From the NCBI RefSeq assembly GCF_036237275.1, contig NZ_CP108352.1, forward strand, positions 2,356,001 to 2,420,000: a DNA stretch of 64,000 bases, in the 5' to 3' direction. The DNA is from Streptomyces sp. NBC_01353. GTDB lineage: Bacteria > Actinomycetota > Actinomycetes > Streptomycetales > Streptomycetaceae. The stretch's first letter is position 1. The number at the start of each line of letters is the position of its first letter. A program made the translations under genes and the position numbers. Shown piece by piece: positions 35,107-44,800 of this stretch. A model generated the notes under the pieces. It was not told where the DNA came from and made no database searches. It saw nothing but the letters and a program-made list of their open reading frames with translations.

Positions 35107-36600
35107 TCACCCCGGTTTTACGGCGCCGCGGGCCCCGGCGGCCGGGCGGGAGCGCCAGTCCGGGTGCCCGGGCATCGGCGGGGTCTTCTCCGCGTACAGC
35201 CAGCCCGCGAAGAACGACGTGAGGTCACGCCCCGCGATCTCGGAGGCGAGCGCCGTGAAGTCGGCGGTGGTGGCGGTGGAGTCGGCGTGCTCGCTCACCC
35301 AGCGGCGTTCCAGGCTCTGGAAGGCCTCCTTGCCGATCTCCTGACGGAGGGCGTAGAGGACCAGAGCGCTGCCGTCGTAGACGACGGGCCGGAAGAGGCT
35401 GATCTTCTGGCCCGGCGTGGGCGGCTCGGGGGCGGCGGGCGGTCCGCCGTCGGCACGCCAGGCGTCGGAAGCCCCGTAGGCGGCCCTCATGCGCTGCTCG
35501 AGGGACTGCTTGGCCGTCTCCTCTGCGTACAGCGCCTCGTACCAGCTCGCGTGCCCCTCGTTGAGCCACAGGTCGGACCATGTGCGGGGCGAGACGCTGT
35601 TGCCGAACCATTGGTGGGCCAGCTCATGGACCATGATCGAGTCGACGTACCACTCCGGGTACGCGGGCTCGGTGAAGAGCCTTCTCTCGAAGAGAGAGAG
35701 GGTCTGGGTCTCCAGCTCGAATCCGGTGTCGGCGTCGGCCACCAGGAGTCCGTACGTCTCGAAGGGATAGGCGCCGACCTGGCGCTCCATCCACTCGATG
35801 TGGCCGGGGGTGCGCTTCAGCCAGGGCTCCATGAGCTCGCGGTCGGCGGTGCGCACCACGTCCCTCAGGGGGAGCCCGTGGGGGCCGGTCCGGTGGACGA
35901 CGGTGGTGCGGCCGATGGAGACCTGGGCGAGCTCGGTGGCCATGGGGTGGGTCGTGCGGTACGTCCAGGTCGTGGTGGTCCCGTCGGCTTTCTGGTCGAC
36001 CGGGAGGCCGTTGGCGACGGCCGTCAGCGCGCTGGGGGCGGTGATGCGGAAGGTGAAGTACGCCTTGTCGGCGGGGTGGTCGTTGGAGGGGAAGACCCGG
36101 TGGGCGGCGTCGGCCTGGTTGGCCATGGCGAGACCGTCGCCGGTGCGGACCCAGCCGCCGGTGTCGGCGGGGCCACTGGGATCGCTGGTGTGGGTGACGG
36201 CGATGGTCAGCGGGTCGCCGTCCTCGGCAGGCTGGGCGGGTGTGATCACCAGGTCCTCGCCGCTGGTCACGAAGTCGGCCGGTTCGCCATCGACGGTGAC
36301 CGAGGCGACCTTGCCGTGCGTGAAGTCGAGGTTGATCCGCTCCAGGTCGGCGGTGGCGAGGGCGTCGATCCGGGTCACCGCAGCGAGCGGCTCGGTGTTC
36401 TTGCCCTGATAGGTGAGATCGATGTCGTACGAGAGGACGTCGTAGCCCGGGTTGCCGAGGTGAGGGAAGAGCGGGTCTCCGATCCCGAGCGGCGCGGGTG
36501 CGGGGAGGGAGGCGGCGACGAGCCCGGCCGAGGCGGCGACCAGGACGGCGGAACGCAGCCAACGCGCGCGTGGGGAGCGATTTCGGGGTGTGAGCGGCAT
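35107..36600 (-). CDS. Secreted M1 family metallopeptidase
   Basis: 497 residues. Signal peptide of about 35 residues (RARWLRSAVLVAASAGLVAASLPAPA). The beta-rich N-terminal domain is followed by the gluzincin domain: zinc ligands in VHELAHQWFGN (about 315) and the third ligand Glu in LWLNEGHASWYE 19 residues on. The exopeptidase motif is not the classic GAMEN, so aminopeptidase activity is less certain than zinc hydrolysis. It is shorter than full aminopeptidase N (about 850) because the C-terminal helical domain is missing. ATG 36600 keeps the signal peptide intact. Confidence 0.88.
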   Translation of the reverse strand: MPLTPRNRSPRARWLRSAVLVAASAGLVAASLPAPAPLGIGDPLFPHLGNPGYDVLSYDIDLTYQGKNTEPLAAVTRIDALATADLERINLDFTHGKVASVTVDGEPADFVTSGEDLVITPAQPAEDGDPLTIAVTHTSDPSGPADTGGWVRTGDGLAMANQADAAHRVFPSNDHPADKAYFTFRITAPSALTAVANGLPVDQKADGTTTTWTYRTTHPMATELAQVSIGRTTVVHRTGPHGLPLRDVVRTADRELMEPWLKRTPGHIEWMERQVGAYPFETYGLLVADADTGFELETQTLSLFERRLFTEPAYPEWYVDSIMVHELAHQWFGNSVSPRTWSDLWLNEGHASWYEALYAEETAKQSLEQRMRAAYGASDAWRADGGPPAAPEPPTPGQKISLFRPVVYDGSALVLYALRQEIGKEAFQSLERRWVSEHADSTATTADFTALASEIAGRDLTSFFAGWLYAEKTPPMPGHPDWRSRPAAGARGAVKPG

Positions 36601-36715
36601 GGGCTACGGCTACCAGTGCCCGCGCCGCTCCCCCGTGCGGCGCGCTCGCCCGCCACCCGAAGGGGTCACCGCTGTGCTGACGTCACCCCAGTGCTGCCCG
36701 TCACGCGCGCCGACG

Positions 36716-38860
36716 TCATTCCTCGTGCGAGGCGGGGTGCCGGGCGCGGCTCACGTCGTACACCCCGGGCACGTCCCGCATGGCTCGCATCAGGGCGGGC
36801 AGCCCCGCCGCGTCGGGGAGTTGCAGGGTGTACGTGTGCCGGACCCGCTGCTCGCTGGGGGGCTCGACCGTCGCGGCGACGACAGCGACGCCCTCGGTGG
36901 CGATGGCTTCGGTGAGATCCGCGAGGAGGCGGGGGCGGCCGAAGGACTCGGCTACGAGCGTCACACGGCACTCGGCGGTGTCGCCCCAGTGGACGGTGAC
37001 CGGGGTGCGCCCGAGCCGTCTCATCGTGTCGACGGCGGCGCAGCCGGCGCGGTGGACGGTGACGGATCCGCCGCGGACCTGGAAGCCGGTGATCTCGTCG
37101 GGCGGTACGGGGGTGCAGCAGCCGGCCGGCCGTACGACGGCGTCGGTGGCGGTTACCTCCGGCAGGTCGGCGTGGAGCTTGGCGCCCGAGCGCCGGTCGG
37201 CGGTGAAGGAGACCGATGGCCGGGGGTCGGCCTCGGGTGCTCTCACGGCCTCCGGGTGCGCCTGGAGCCAGGCGGTGATCGCGATGCGCGCGGCGGGGGT
37301 ACGGGTGTGCTCCAGCCACTCGGGGGACGGCCCGGACGCCGTGTCCTGGGCGAGCAGCAGCTGCACGGTGTCGCCGTCGTTCAGCACCGTACTGAGCGTG
37401 GCCAGGCGCCCGTTGACGCGGGCGCCGAGGCAGCCGTGCGCGGCGTCGCCGTGCTGCGCGTAGGCGGCGTCGACGCAGCTCGCGCCGGCGGGCAGGCTGA
37501 TCTTGCCGGGGGCGCTGCCGTCGGCGCGGAAGACGGTGATCTCCTGGTCCTCCGCGAGGTCCGCGCGCAACGAGGTCCAGAAGGTGTCGGGGTCGGGCGT
37601 GGCCTGCTGCCAGTCGAGGAGCCGGGAGAGCCAGCCGGGGCGGGTGGGGTCGACGCGCTCCCCGTCCTCGGCCGGTTCGGGGCCGTCACTGCCCGTCGGA
37701 GGGGTGTACGGGTTTCCGAGCGCGACCACGCCGGCCTCGGCGACCTGATGCATCTGGTGCGTACGGATGAGGACTTCGGCGACGGCACCGTCCGGGGCGG
37801 CGACGGCGGTGTGCAGCGACTGGTACAGGTTGAACTTGGGGGCGGCGATGAAGTCCTTGAACTCGGAGATCACCGGCGTGAAACACGTGTGGAGTTCGCC
37901 GAGGACGGCGTAACAGTCGGCGTCCTCGGCCACGAGGACGAGGAGCCGACCGAAGTCGCTGCCCCGCAGGTCGCCGCGCTTGAGGCGGACGCGGTGGACG
38001 GAGACGAAGTGCCGTGGCCGGACGAGGACTTCTGCGGCGATGTCCGCTTCCCTCAGGACGGCGGAGACGCTGTCGGCGATGGCGGCGAGCGCGTCGCCCG
38101 CACCGGTGTTCTCGGCGATGAGCGCCCGGGTCGCTTCGTACTCCTCGGGGTGGAGGATCGCGAAGACGAGGTCCTCCAGCTCGGTCTTGAGCGCCTGGAC
38201 ACCGAGCCGCTCGGCGAGCGGGATGAGGAAGTCGCGGGTGACCTTGGCGATCCGGACCTGTTTCTCGGGGCGCATCACGCCGAGGGTGCGCATGTTGTGG
38301 AGCCGGTCGGCGAGCTTGATCGACATGACCCGGACGTCGTTGCCGGTGGCGACGAGCATCTTGCGGAAGGTCTCGGGCTCGGCGGCCGCGCCGTAGTCGA
38401 CCTTCTCCAACTTGGTGACGCCGTCGACGAGATAGGCGACCTCGTCGCCGAACTGCTCACGGACCTGATCGAGCGTCACCTCCGTGTCCTCGACGGTGTC
38501 GTGGAGCAGGGCGGCGGTCAAGGTCGTGGTCTCGGCTCCGAGTTCGGCGAGGATCAGGGTGACCGCGAGCGGGTGGGTGATGTACGGCTCGCCGCTCTTG
38601 CGGAACTGTCCGCGGTGCGAGTACTCCGCGAGGACGTACGCCCGGCGCAGCACGGCGAGGTCGGCGTCGGGGTGGTGGGCGCGGTGCGCCTCGGCGACAT
38701 GTCCGATGGCGTCGAGCAGCCGGTCCCTGGTGGTGGGACCGAGGAGAGCGGCGCGGCCCAGCCGGCGGAGGTCGATCCTCGGACGGGCGCGCCTGCGGCT
38801 GGGAGCGTCGGGGCCGGTGGCCTCCGCTGCACTCACGGGATTGGTGGCCTCTGCGCTCAT
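36716..38860 (-). CDS. RelA/SpoT homologue (RshA-like) with HD hydrolase domain
   Basis: 714 residues from ATG 38860 behind GGAGG. The HD domain at about 60-210 is intact (HRGQFRKSGEPYITHPLAV, LLHDTVEDTEVT, LADRLHNMRTL), so (p)ppGpp hydrolysis is expected. The synthetase region at about 270-380 keeps FKDFIAAPKFNLYQSLHTAV, but the preceding block reads RGDLRGSDFGRLLVLVAEDADCYAVLG, without the usual 'D-L-x-x-I/V-R' core, so synthesis may be weak or lost. TGS (about 475-540), a Cys-rich PAGCCTPVPPDE element and an ACT domain complete the protein. It matches the second homologue known in Streptomyces besides RelA. Confidence 0.88.
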   Translation of the reverse strand: MSAEATNPVSAAEATGPDAPSRRRARPRIDLRRLGRAALLGPTTRDRLLDAIGHVAEAHRAHHPDADLAVLRRAYVLAEYSHRGQFRKSGEPYITHPLAVTLILAELGAETTTLTAALLHDTVEDTEVTLDQVREQFGDEVAYLVDGVTKLEKVDYGAAAEPETFRKMLVATGNDVRVMSIKLADRLHNMRTLGVMRPEKQVRIAKVTRDFLIPLAERLGVQALKTELEDLVFAILHPEEYEATRALIAENTGAGDALAAIADSVSAVLREADIAAEVLVRPRHFVSVHRVRLKRGDLRGSDFGRLLVLVAEDADCYAVLGELHTCFTPVISEFKDFIAAPKFNLYQSLHTAVAAPDGAVAEVLIRTHQMHQVAEAGVVALGNPYTPPTGSDGPEPAEDGERVDPTRPGWLSRLLDWQQATPDPDTFWTSLRADLAEDQEITVFRADGSAPGKISLPAGASCVDAAYAQHGDAAHGCLGARVNGRLATLSTVLNDGDTVQLLLAQDTASGPSPEWLEHTRTPAARIAITAWLQAHPEAVRAPEADPRPSVSFTADRRSGAKLHADLPEVTATDAVVRPAGCCTPVPPDEITGFQVRGGSVTVHRAGCAAVDTMRRLGRTPVTVHWGDTAECRVTLVAESFGRPRLLADLTEAIATEGVAVVAATVEPPSEQRVRHTYTLQLPDAAGLPALMRAMRDVPGVYDVSRARHPASHEE

Positions 38861-39000
38861 GGGGCACCTCCGGCGGCGTCGACCGGCGGTGGGCGGGCAA
38901 GGCGTGCCTGCCGGGCCGGTGCTTGATGCTACCGACCCCACCACGTGGCGCAGTCCCGCTCTCGCCCAGCGTGAAGCGGATCACCCATTCGAGCGACGGA

Positions 39001-39897
39001 TCAGTCGTTGACTGTTTCGAATTCTCCGGCGCCGAGCCAGGACGGGTCGATCGTGCCCTCGGCGACGATGACGGCCGGGCCGGTCATCTCGATCTCGCCG
39101 TCGGGGTGCTCGGTGATGATCAGCGTGCCACCGAGGACGTCCACGGTGTACGTGACGGGCGTCCCGATCACGGCAGGGTCGGCGCCGTCCCGGCGGGCGG
39201 TGGCCACGGCGACGGCGCACGCGCCCGTGCCGCAGGAACGGGTCTCGGCGGCGCCGCGCTCGTGCACGCGCATCGCGACGTGGCGGGGGCCGCGGTCGGC
39301 GACGAACTCGATGTTCACGCCGTCCGGGTAGACCTCGGCGGGGGCGTACGGCGGCTCGGTGAACAGGTTGCCCGCGTGGTCGAGGCTGTCGACGAAGGCG
39401 ACGGCGTGCGGGTTGCCCATGTTCACGTTGCGGGCGGGCCAGCTACGGCCGTCGACGGTGACGGTGACGCCGTCCTCGGGAAGGCGGGCGCGCCCCATGG
39501 AGACGGTGACGGAGCCGTCCTTGTCGAGGTGGACCCGCTTGATCCCGCCGCGGGTGGCGACGGCGACCTCGCCGGCCATGACGTGTCCGGCGTGCTGCAG
39601 GTAGCGGGCGAAGACGCGGACGCCGTTGCCACACATCTCGGCGACCGAACCGTCCGCGTTGCGGTAGTCCATGAACCACTCGGCCTCGTCGGCCATGGCC
39701 CTGGCCTCGGGATGGGCCGCGCTGCGGACCACGTGCAGCAGACCGTCGCCGCCGACACCGGCCCGTCGGTCGCACAGCCGCGCGACAGCCCCGGCGGGCA
39801 GCTCGACGGCGTTGTCGACGTCGGGGACGATCACGAAGTCGTTCTCGGTCCCGTGGCCCTTGAGGAATGCGAGCGGCGAGGTCTGCGTGGTGGTCAC
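39001..39897 (-). CDS. dapF: Diaminopimelate epimerase
   Basis: 298 residues. Converts LL- to meso-diaminopimelate for lysine and peptidoglycan synthesis. Both catalytic cysteines are present: EMCGNGVRVFARY (about 87) and SCGTGACAVAVA (about 230). GHGTENDFV opens the first domain and NMGNPHAVAFV is conserved. GTG 39897. Downstream of the small membrane protein gene on the same strand; not in an operon with other lysine genes here. Confidence 0.97.
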   Translation of the reverse strand: MTTTQTSPLAFLKGHGTENDFVIVPDVDNAVELPAGAVARLCDRRAGVGGDGLLHVVRSAAHPEARAMADEAEWFMDYRNADGSVAEMCGNGVRVFARYLQHAGHVMAGEVAVATRGGIKRVHLDKDGSVTVSMGRARLPEDGVTVTVDGRSWPARNVNMGNPHAVAFVDSLDHAGNLFTEPPYAPAEVYPDGVNIEFVADRGPRHVAMRVHERGAAETRSCGTGACAVAVATARRDGADPAVIGTPVTYTVDVLGGTLIITEHPDGEIEMTGPAVIVAEGTIDPSWLGAGEFETVND

Positions 39898-40008
39898 GGG
39901 ATCAACTGTACGGGTCGGGGCGGACGAGGTCCTCGACGGTCCACGGAGCGAGCGACGGCGCGCCGGGCGGTCGGGTCGGCGGGGGCGTGCGGCGCCCGGG
40001 CGGCGAGG

Positions 40009-40473
40009 TCAGCGGAGGCGGGCCACGCGCCAGACGGCCAGGACGACGAGGAGCGCGCTGAAGAACACGTACAGGGCGATCACCCGCCAGTTCGGCCGCT
40101 CACCGGAGCCGCGGGCCGGAAGACCCGGCCAGGTGTGGCCCACCTTGCGGGCGGCCATCATGCCCCAGCCGGCCGCGCAGGAACTGATCAGCAGTCCGAG
40201 CATGGCGACGACGGCGCCGCCCTCGCCGGAACCGAAGGCGAGGGGGAAGGCGAACATCAGCGAGCCGAGGGCGGCGAGGCCCACGATGGGGGCGAGCTGC
40301 CAGATCCGCAGACGGGGCTGGGGCCGCAGTTCGACCTCGACCTCGTCGGCGTCGACCTCGACGGCAGTGCCTTCGGCGTCGTCCGGACCGTCCGGGCTCA
40401 AACCGGGCGCGTCACCCGGGGCTTCGCCCCGGATCGCGTCGTGCTGTTCTGTGTCGCGAGGGCCGGCCTCCAT
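40009..40473 (-). CDS. Small membrane protein of unknown function
   Basis: 154 residues from ATG 40473; GTG 40479 is an equal alternative because GGGAGGG lies upstream of both. The first 60 residues are acidic and probably cytoplasmic. Three hydrophobic helices follow: LAPIVGLAALGSLMFAFPLAF, AVVAMLGLLISSCAAGWGM and VIALYVFFSALLVVLAVW. No enzyme motif. It lies between miaA and dapF on the same strand. I do not recognise a named family. Confidence 0.7.
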   Translation of the reverse strand: MEAGPRDTEQHDAIRGEAPGDAPGLSPDGPDDAEGTAVEVDADEVEVELRPQPRLRIWQLAPIVGLAALGSLMFAFPLAFGSGEGGAVVAMLGLLISSCAAGWGMMAARKVGHTWPGLPARGSGERPNWRVIALYVFFSALLVVLAVWRVARLR

Positions 40474-40580
40474 CGCCACGCGCCCTCCCACTCGGACTCC
40501 ACTTGGTCGATCGATGCTCGATGATGGCACGCCGAAGACCGCTGGAATGACGGGCATGGCGTCCCGATGCCATCACGTGA

Positions 40581-41519
40581 TCAGGCTGTAACCGCTCGTT
40601 CGACCAACGCCAGCGCCTCTCGCGGGAGTTCCCGCCGGTGTTCCGCCGCGCCGCTCAGCCAGTGAACCCGCGGGTCGCGCCGGAACCACGAATCCTGACG
40701 GCGCGCGAAGCGCTTGGTGGCGCGCACGGTCTCGGCGCGCGCCTCGTCCTCGGTGCACTCCCCCGCGAGCGCCGCGAGCACCTGCTGGTAGCCGAGCGCA
40801 CGTGCGGCCGTGCGCCCCTCCCGCAACCCCTGCGCCTCCAAGGTGCGCACCTCCGCCACGAGCCCGGCCTCCCACATCCGGTCCACGCGCGTGGTGATCC
40901 GCTCGTCGAGCTCGGGGCGCTCCACGTCGACACCGATCTGCACGGTGTCGTAGACCGAGTCGGGCCCGGGCAGGTTGGCCGTGAAGGGCTTGCCTGTGAT
41001 CTCGATGACCTCGAGCGCCCGGACGATGCGGCGGCCGTTGCTGGGCAGGATCGCCCGCCCGGCCTCGGGGTCGGCCGCGGCGAGGCGGAGATGCAGGGCA
41101 CCCGAGCCCCGCTCCTCCAGCTCCGCCTCCAGGCGGGCCCGTACGGCCGGATCGGTGCCCGGAAACTCGAGGGCGTCGATGGCGCCGCGCACGTACAGGC
41201 CGGAGCCGCCGACCAGGACGGGCGTACGGCCTGCGGCGAGCAGCCGGTCGATCTCCGCGCGTGCGAGGCGCTGGTACTCGGCGACGCTGGCCGCCTCCGT
41301 CACGTCCCAGATGTCGAGGAGGTGATGCGGGATGCCACCACGCTCCTCGAGCGTCAGCTTGGCGGTACCGATGTCCATCCCTCGGTAGAGCTGCATCGAG
41401 TCGGCGTTGACGACCTCGCCACCCAGCTGCTGGGCCAGAAATACACCCAGATCGGACTTTCCGGCCGCTGTGGGACCGACGACGGCGATGACCCGCGGGG
41501 CGGGAGCTGCACTTCTCAC
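40581..41519 (-). CDS. miaA: tRNA dimethylallyltransferase
   Basis: 312 residues from GTG 41519. Adds a dimethylallyl group to A37 of UNN-reading tRNAs. P-loop VVGPTAAGKSDLG (about 12-24), DSMQLYRGMDIGTAK, PHHLLDIWDV, GGSGLYVRGAID and the tRNA-binding ATKRFARRQDSWFRRD near 280 are all family signatures. The product is the substrate of MiaB, encoded 1.7 kb away at 43171-44691. The longer open frame upstream has no support. Confidence 0.96.
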   Translation of the reverse strand: MRSAAPAPRVIAVVGPTAAGKSDLGVFLAQQLGGEVVNADSMQLYRGMDIGTAKLTLEERGGIPHHLLDIWDVTEAASVAEYQRLARAEIDRLLAAGRTPVLVGGSGLYVRGAIDALEFPGTDPAVRARLEAELEERGSGALHLRLAAADPEAGRAILPSNGRRIVRALEVIEITGKPFTANLPGPDSVYDTVQIGVDVERPELDERITTRVDRMWEAGLVAEVRTLEAQGLREGRTAARALGYQQVLAALAGECTEDEARAETVRATKRFARRQDSWFRRDPRVHWLSGAAEHRRELPREALALVERAVTA

Positions 41520-41701
41520 CGCCCCAGTCTCGCAAACCTCCCGGCGGGTCCCCGAATGAGCGACGTGACGGCACGCATCCGGGTTCGTTGCCAGTTGCGA
41601 GGTTCCGACCGCCGGTTTCCGTACCGGCTGCGCCGGGTGGCGCATTGGGGCGCCCCAGGCGCCGCGGGGCTTTTCCCACACGAGTACGCTATGGAGTGGT
41701 A

Positions 41702-41989
41702 ATGGGCGTTTTTGCAATGTTTCGCCGTAAGGGCAAGGAAGCTGCCGAGGCGTCAACGGAGGAGGTCCAGGCCGTCGCTCTGACGGAGACGCCGGAGGCG
41801 GCGGAGAAGGCCGAGGCGTCCGAGCTCGGCGCCGGGGACTCCGAGACCGAGGCGCCGGAAGGTGCCGGGGCCGGCGAGACCTCGGAGACGGCCGATGTCG
41901 TGGACGTGGTCGAGGCGGTGGAGATCCCGAAGCAGCAGTCGGCCGAGGTGGCCGCGGACAACGAGGCCGGCGAAGGCGCCCGGAAGTAG
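41702..41989 (+). CDS. Small acidic hypothetical protein
   Basis: 95 residues from ATG 41702 (GAGTGG just upstream). After a basic start (MGVFAMFRRKGKE) the rest is low-complexity Glu/Ala/Val-rich, probably disordered or a long acidic helix. No domain recognised. It is followed 50 bp later by the antitoxin-like gene on the same strand and may share its transcript. The N-terminal FRRKGKE pattern recurs in my memory of streptomycete hypothetical proteins, none characterised. Confidence 0.6.
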   Translation: MGVFAMFRRKGKEAAEASTEEVQAVALTETPEAAEKAEASELGAGDSETEAPEGAGAGETSETADVVDVVEAVEIPKQQSAEVAADNEAGEGARK

Positions 41990-42039
41990 CTCCTGGATAC
42001 AGGGCACGGCATACGGACTCACCGGAGGGAAGGTGACCC

Positions 42040-42294
42040 ATGGGTCTCCTGGATTCACTGAAGGCCAAGCTCGCCCCGGCCAAGGACAAGGTCTCCGATC
42101 TCGCGCAGCAGCACGGGGAGAAGATCGAGCACGGCGTCGACAAGGCCGCGAAGCTGGTCGACGAGAAGACCAAGGGCAAGTACAGCGCCAAGATCGAATC
42201 GGGCACCGGCAAGGCCAAGGGCGCCCTTGACCGGATCGCCCACAAGGACGACGGCCCGAAGGGCGAAGGCCCGACCCCGCCGCCGGCCGCCTGA
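42040..42294 (+). CDS. MT0933-type antitoxin-like small protein
   Basis: 84 residues from ATG 42040, with GGAGGGAAGG upstream. MGLLDSLKAKLAPAKDKVSDLAQQHGEKIEHGVDKAAKLVDEKTKGKYSAKI shows the Lys/Asp-rich amphipathic helix and the 'DKTKGKY...KI' element of the actinobacterial MT0933 antitoxin family. A Pro-rich tail follows. The partner toxins in that family are usually START/SRPBCC-like or unknown neighbours; none is adjacent here, so this may be a lone antitoxin or a stress protein of the same family. Confidence 0.75.
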   Translation: MGLLDSLKAKLAPAKDKVSDLAQQHGEKIEHGVDKAAKLVDEKTKGKYSAKIESGTGKAKGALDRIAHKDDGPKGEGPTPPPAA

Positions 42295-42325
42295 CGCACT
42301 GCGTCACCTGACGGTCCCTCCGCAC

Positions 42326-42366
42326 GGCGGACGGCCGCGGAGCACTCAGCTCCGCGGCCGTCCGCC
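42326..42366. terminator. Perfect 18-bp terminator hairpin between antitoxin-like gene and the extradiol-like gene
   Basis: GGCGGACGGCCGCGGAGC pairs without mismatch with its complement around five bases and is followed by GTTT. Convergent position. Confidence 0.9.
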
Positions 42367-42388
42367 GTTTCGTGTTCCGCGGAGCGGT

Positions 42389-43096
42389 CTACGACCAGGC
42401 GGCCACGAAGTAGCCGACGCCGTACGGCGCGTCCTGGTACAGCAGCCTGCCGTCGAGTTCCGCGCCTTCCGCGGCACCGGCGAGGACCTGCCAGGGGGCC
42501 CGGCCGGCCACCTTCAGCTCGTACGCGAGGTTCTCGTCCAGCGCGAGGAGTGCGTCCACGTCCGCGGCGCCCAGGGCCTGGGCGGCCTCCGCGTCGAACG
42601 CGGCGGCGCGCTCGTCCAGGTAGCCGGGGGCCTTGAGGGTCCGGCAGGCGCTGCCGTCGCCCATCACGAGCAGCGCGACGCGGTCGGCCGTGGCGGCCAG
42701 CTCCCGGCCGGTGGAGACGCACCTCGCCGGCTCCAGGGGCTCACCGACGCCGAGCCCCTCGACAGGGGCGTCGGCCCAGTCGGTGCGCTCCAGGAGCCAG
42801 GCGGCGACGGCGAGGGAGGCGGGCAGCGGCCGTTCTCCGGCCGGTCCGGCGCCGAGCGTCACGGAGAGGTCGACGCCGAAGCCGGCGAAGCTGCCGGCCG
42901 AACCGGCAGGGAACGGTCCACGCGCACCCTCGTCGGCGGGGCCGACGACATAGAGCCGATCGGGCCGAGAGGCGGCGAGCAGTCCGACGGCGTCGGAACA
43001 GGCCGTACGGGCTGCGTCGAGCTCACCGGCGGCTCCGGCCGCCACCTCGGGGACGAGCAGGGGAGGACAGGGGCACACAGCTGCGGCGACAAGCAT
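42389..43096 (-). CDS. Class III extradiol dioxygenase LigB-like protein
   Basis: 235 residues. The fold pattern AAVCPCPPLLVPEVA, DRLYVVGPADEG, LLVMGDGSACR and ALGAADVDALLALDE resembles the subunit B/LigB-type fold of extradiol dioxygenases and the related Memo proteins. The iron-binding histidines of true dioxygenases are not evident (PCPPLL replaces PHxP), so catalysis of ring cleavage is doubtful. It follows miaB by 74 bp on the same strand, an arrangement I recall from other actinobacteria. Function unknown. Confidence 0.75.
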   Translation of the reverse strand: MLVAAAVCPCPPLLVPEVAAGAAGELDAARTACSDAVGLLAASRPDRLYVVGPADEGARGPFPAGSAGSFAGFGVDLSVTLGAGPAGERPLPASLAVAAWLLERTDWADAPVEGLGVGEPLEPARCVSTGRELAATADRVALLVMGDGSACRTLKAPGYLDERAAAFDAEAAQALGAADVDALLALDENLAYELKVAGRAPWQVLAGAAEGAELDGRLLYQDAPYGVGYFVAAWS

Positions 43097-43170
43097 GATC
43101 CGCAGCCTACTGCGACGTGCTCCGGTCCCCCGCCACCGTGCCGGAACGGGTTCGGTGCCTCACTCCGGTG

Positions 43171-44691
43171 TCAGTGGCTCCCGCAGGCCGGGGCGGAGGC
43201 CTCGGGCAGCGGCTCCGGCACGCCGATCTTCGGCAGGCCGAGCAGCACGCCCGCCGGCTTGGCGTCGGCCGCGGCGGTGCGCTTCTCCCAGGCGTCGCCG
43301 GCGCGGGTACGGCGTACGGACGTCGTCGGGCCCTCGGCGAGCAGGTGGTGCGGGGCGGCGTAGCTGATCTCGACGGTCACCACGTCGCCGGGGCGTACCT
43401 CCGCCTCCGGCTTGGTGAAGTGGACGAGCCGGTTGTCGGGGGCGCGGCCGGAGAGGCGGTGCGTGGAGCCGTCCTTGCGTCCCTCGCCCTCGGCGACCAT
43501 GACCTCCAGGGTCCGGCCGACCTGCTTCTTGTTCTCCTCCCAGGAGATCTCCTCCTGGAGGGCGACGAGACGCTCGTAGCGCGCCTGCACGACCTCCTTG
43601 GGGATCTGCCCGTCCATCTCGGCTGCGGGGGTCCCGGGGCGCTTGGAGTACTGGAAGGTGAAGGCGTTGGCGAAGCGTGCCTCACGGACCGTGTGCATCG
43701 TCTGCTCGAAGTCCTCCTCGGTCTCGCCGGGGAAGCCCACGATGATGTCGGTGGAGATGGCGGCGTGCGGGATGGCCGCGCGCACCTTCTCGATGATGCC
43801 GAGGAAACGCTCCTGCCGGTACGAGCGGCGCATCGCCCTCAGGACGGTGTCCGAGCCGGACTGCAGCGGCATGTGGAGCTGCGGCATCACGTTCGGGGTC
43901 TCGGCCATCGCCGCGATGACGTCGTCGGTGAAGTCACGGGGGTGCGGCGAGGTGAAGCGGACCCGCTCCAGGCCCTCGATCTCGCCGCAGGCGCGGAGCA
44001 GCTTGGAGAAGGCCTCGCGGTCGCCCAGGTCGGAGCCGTACGCGTTGACGTTCTGGCCGAGCAGAGTGATCTCCGAGACGCCCTCGGCGACCAGGGCCTC
44101 GATCTCGGCGAGGATGTCGCCGGGGCGACGGTCCTCCTCCTTGCCGCGCAGCGCCGGGACGATGCAGAACGTACAGGTGTTGTTGCAGCCGACGGAGATC
44201 GAGACCCAGGCGGCGTACGCGGACTCGCGGCGGGTCGGCAGCGTGGAGGGGAAGGCCTCCAGCGACTCGGCGATCTCGATCTGGGCCTCCTCCTGGACGC
44301 GGGCGCGCTCCAGGAGGACCGGCAGCTTGCCGATGTTGTGCGTGCCGAAGACAACGTCGACCCAGGGGGCCTTCTTGACGATGGTGTCGCGGTCCTTCTG
44401 GGCAAGACAGCCGCCCACGGCGATCTGCATGCCCGGGCGCGTGGTCTTCCTGGGGGCGAGCCGGCCCAGGTTGCCGTACAGCTTGTTGTCGGCGTTCTCA
44501 CGGACGGCGCAGGTGTTGAAGACGACGACGTCGGCGTCACCGTCGGAGCCCTCGGGGGCGCGGACGTAGCCGGCGTCTTCCAGCAGACCGGAGAGCCGCT
44601 CGGAGTCGTGGACGTTCATCTGGCACCCGTAGGTGCGCACTTCGTAGGTTCGCTGGACGTCCACTGCCTGGCTCCGGTCGCTGCTGGTCAT
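43171..44691 (-). CDS. miaB: tRNA-2-methylthio-N6-dimethylallyladenosine synthase
   Basis: 506 residues from ATG 44691. Radical SAM methylthiotransferase acting on the MiaA product at A37. N-terminal cluster cysteines in RTYGCQMN (about 23), FNTCAVREN (about 59) and VGGCLAQ (about 93); radical SAM motif [11 protein letters not shown] (about 173-183); a C-terminal TRAM domain with [14 protein letters not shown]. The last 40 residues are an unconserved tail. The next gene downstream is the extradiol-like gene. Confidence 0.97.
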   Translation of the reverse strand: MTSSDRSQAVDVQRTYEVRTYGCQMNVHDSERLSGLLEDAGYVRAPEGSDGDADVVVFNTCAVRENADNKLYGNLGRLAPRKTTRPGMQIAVGGCLAQKDRDTIVKKAPWVDVVFGTHNIGKLPVLLERARVQEEAQIEIAESLEAFPSTLPTRRESAYAAWVSISVGCNNTCTFCIVPALRGKEEDRRPGDILAEIEALVAEGVSEITLLGQNVNAYGSDLGDREAFSKLLRACGEIEGLERVRFTSPHPRDFTDDVIAAMAETPNVMPQLHMPLQSGSDTVLRAMRRSYRQERFLGIIEKVRAAIPHAAISTDIIVGFPGETEEDFEQTMHTVREARFANAFTFQYSKRPGTPAAEMDGQIPKEVVQARYERLVALQEEISWEENKKQVGRTLEVMVAEGEGRKDGSTHRLSGRAPDNRLVHFTKPEAEVRPGDVVTVEISYAAPHHLLAEGPTTSVRRTRAGDAWEKRTAAADAKPAGVLLGLPKIGVPEPLPEASAPACGSH

Positions 44692-44800
44692 GGAACAAGG
44701 GTATGCGGTGCCGGGCCTTGCCCCGCCCCGAGCCGCCGCCGGGCGGTCCGGAGGCCGCCGGAAGGCCCCCGGGAAGTCTGCGGAGCCCCGCCGCGTACCT

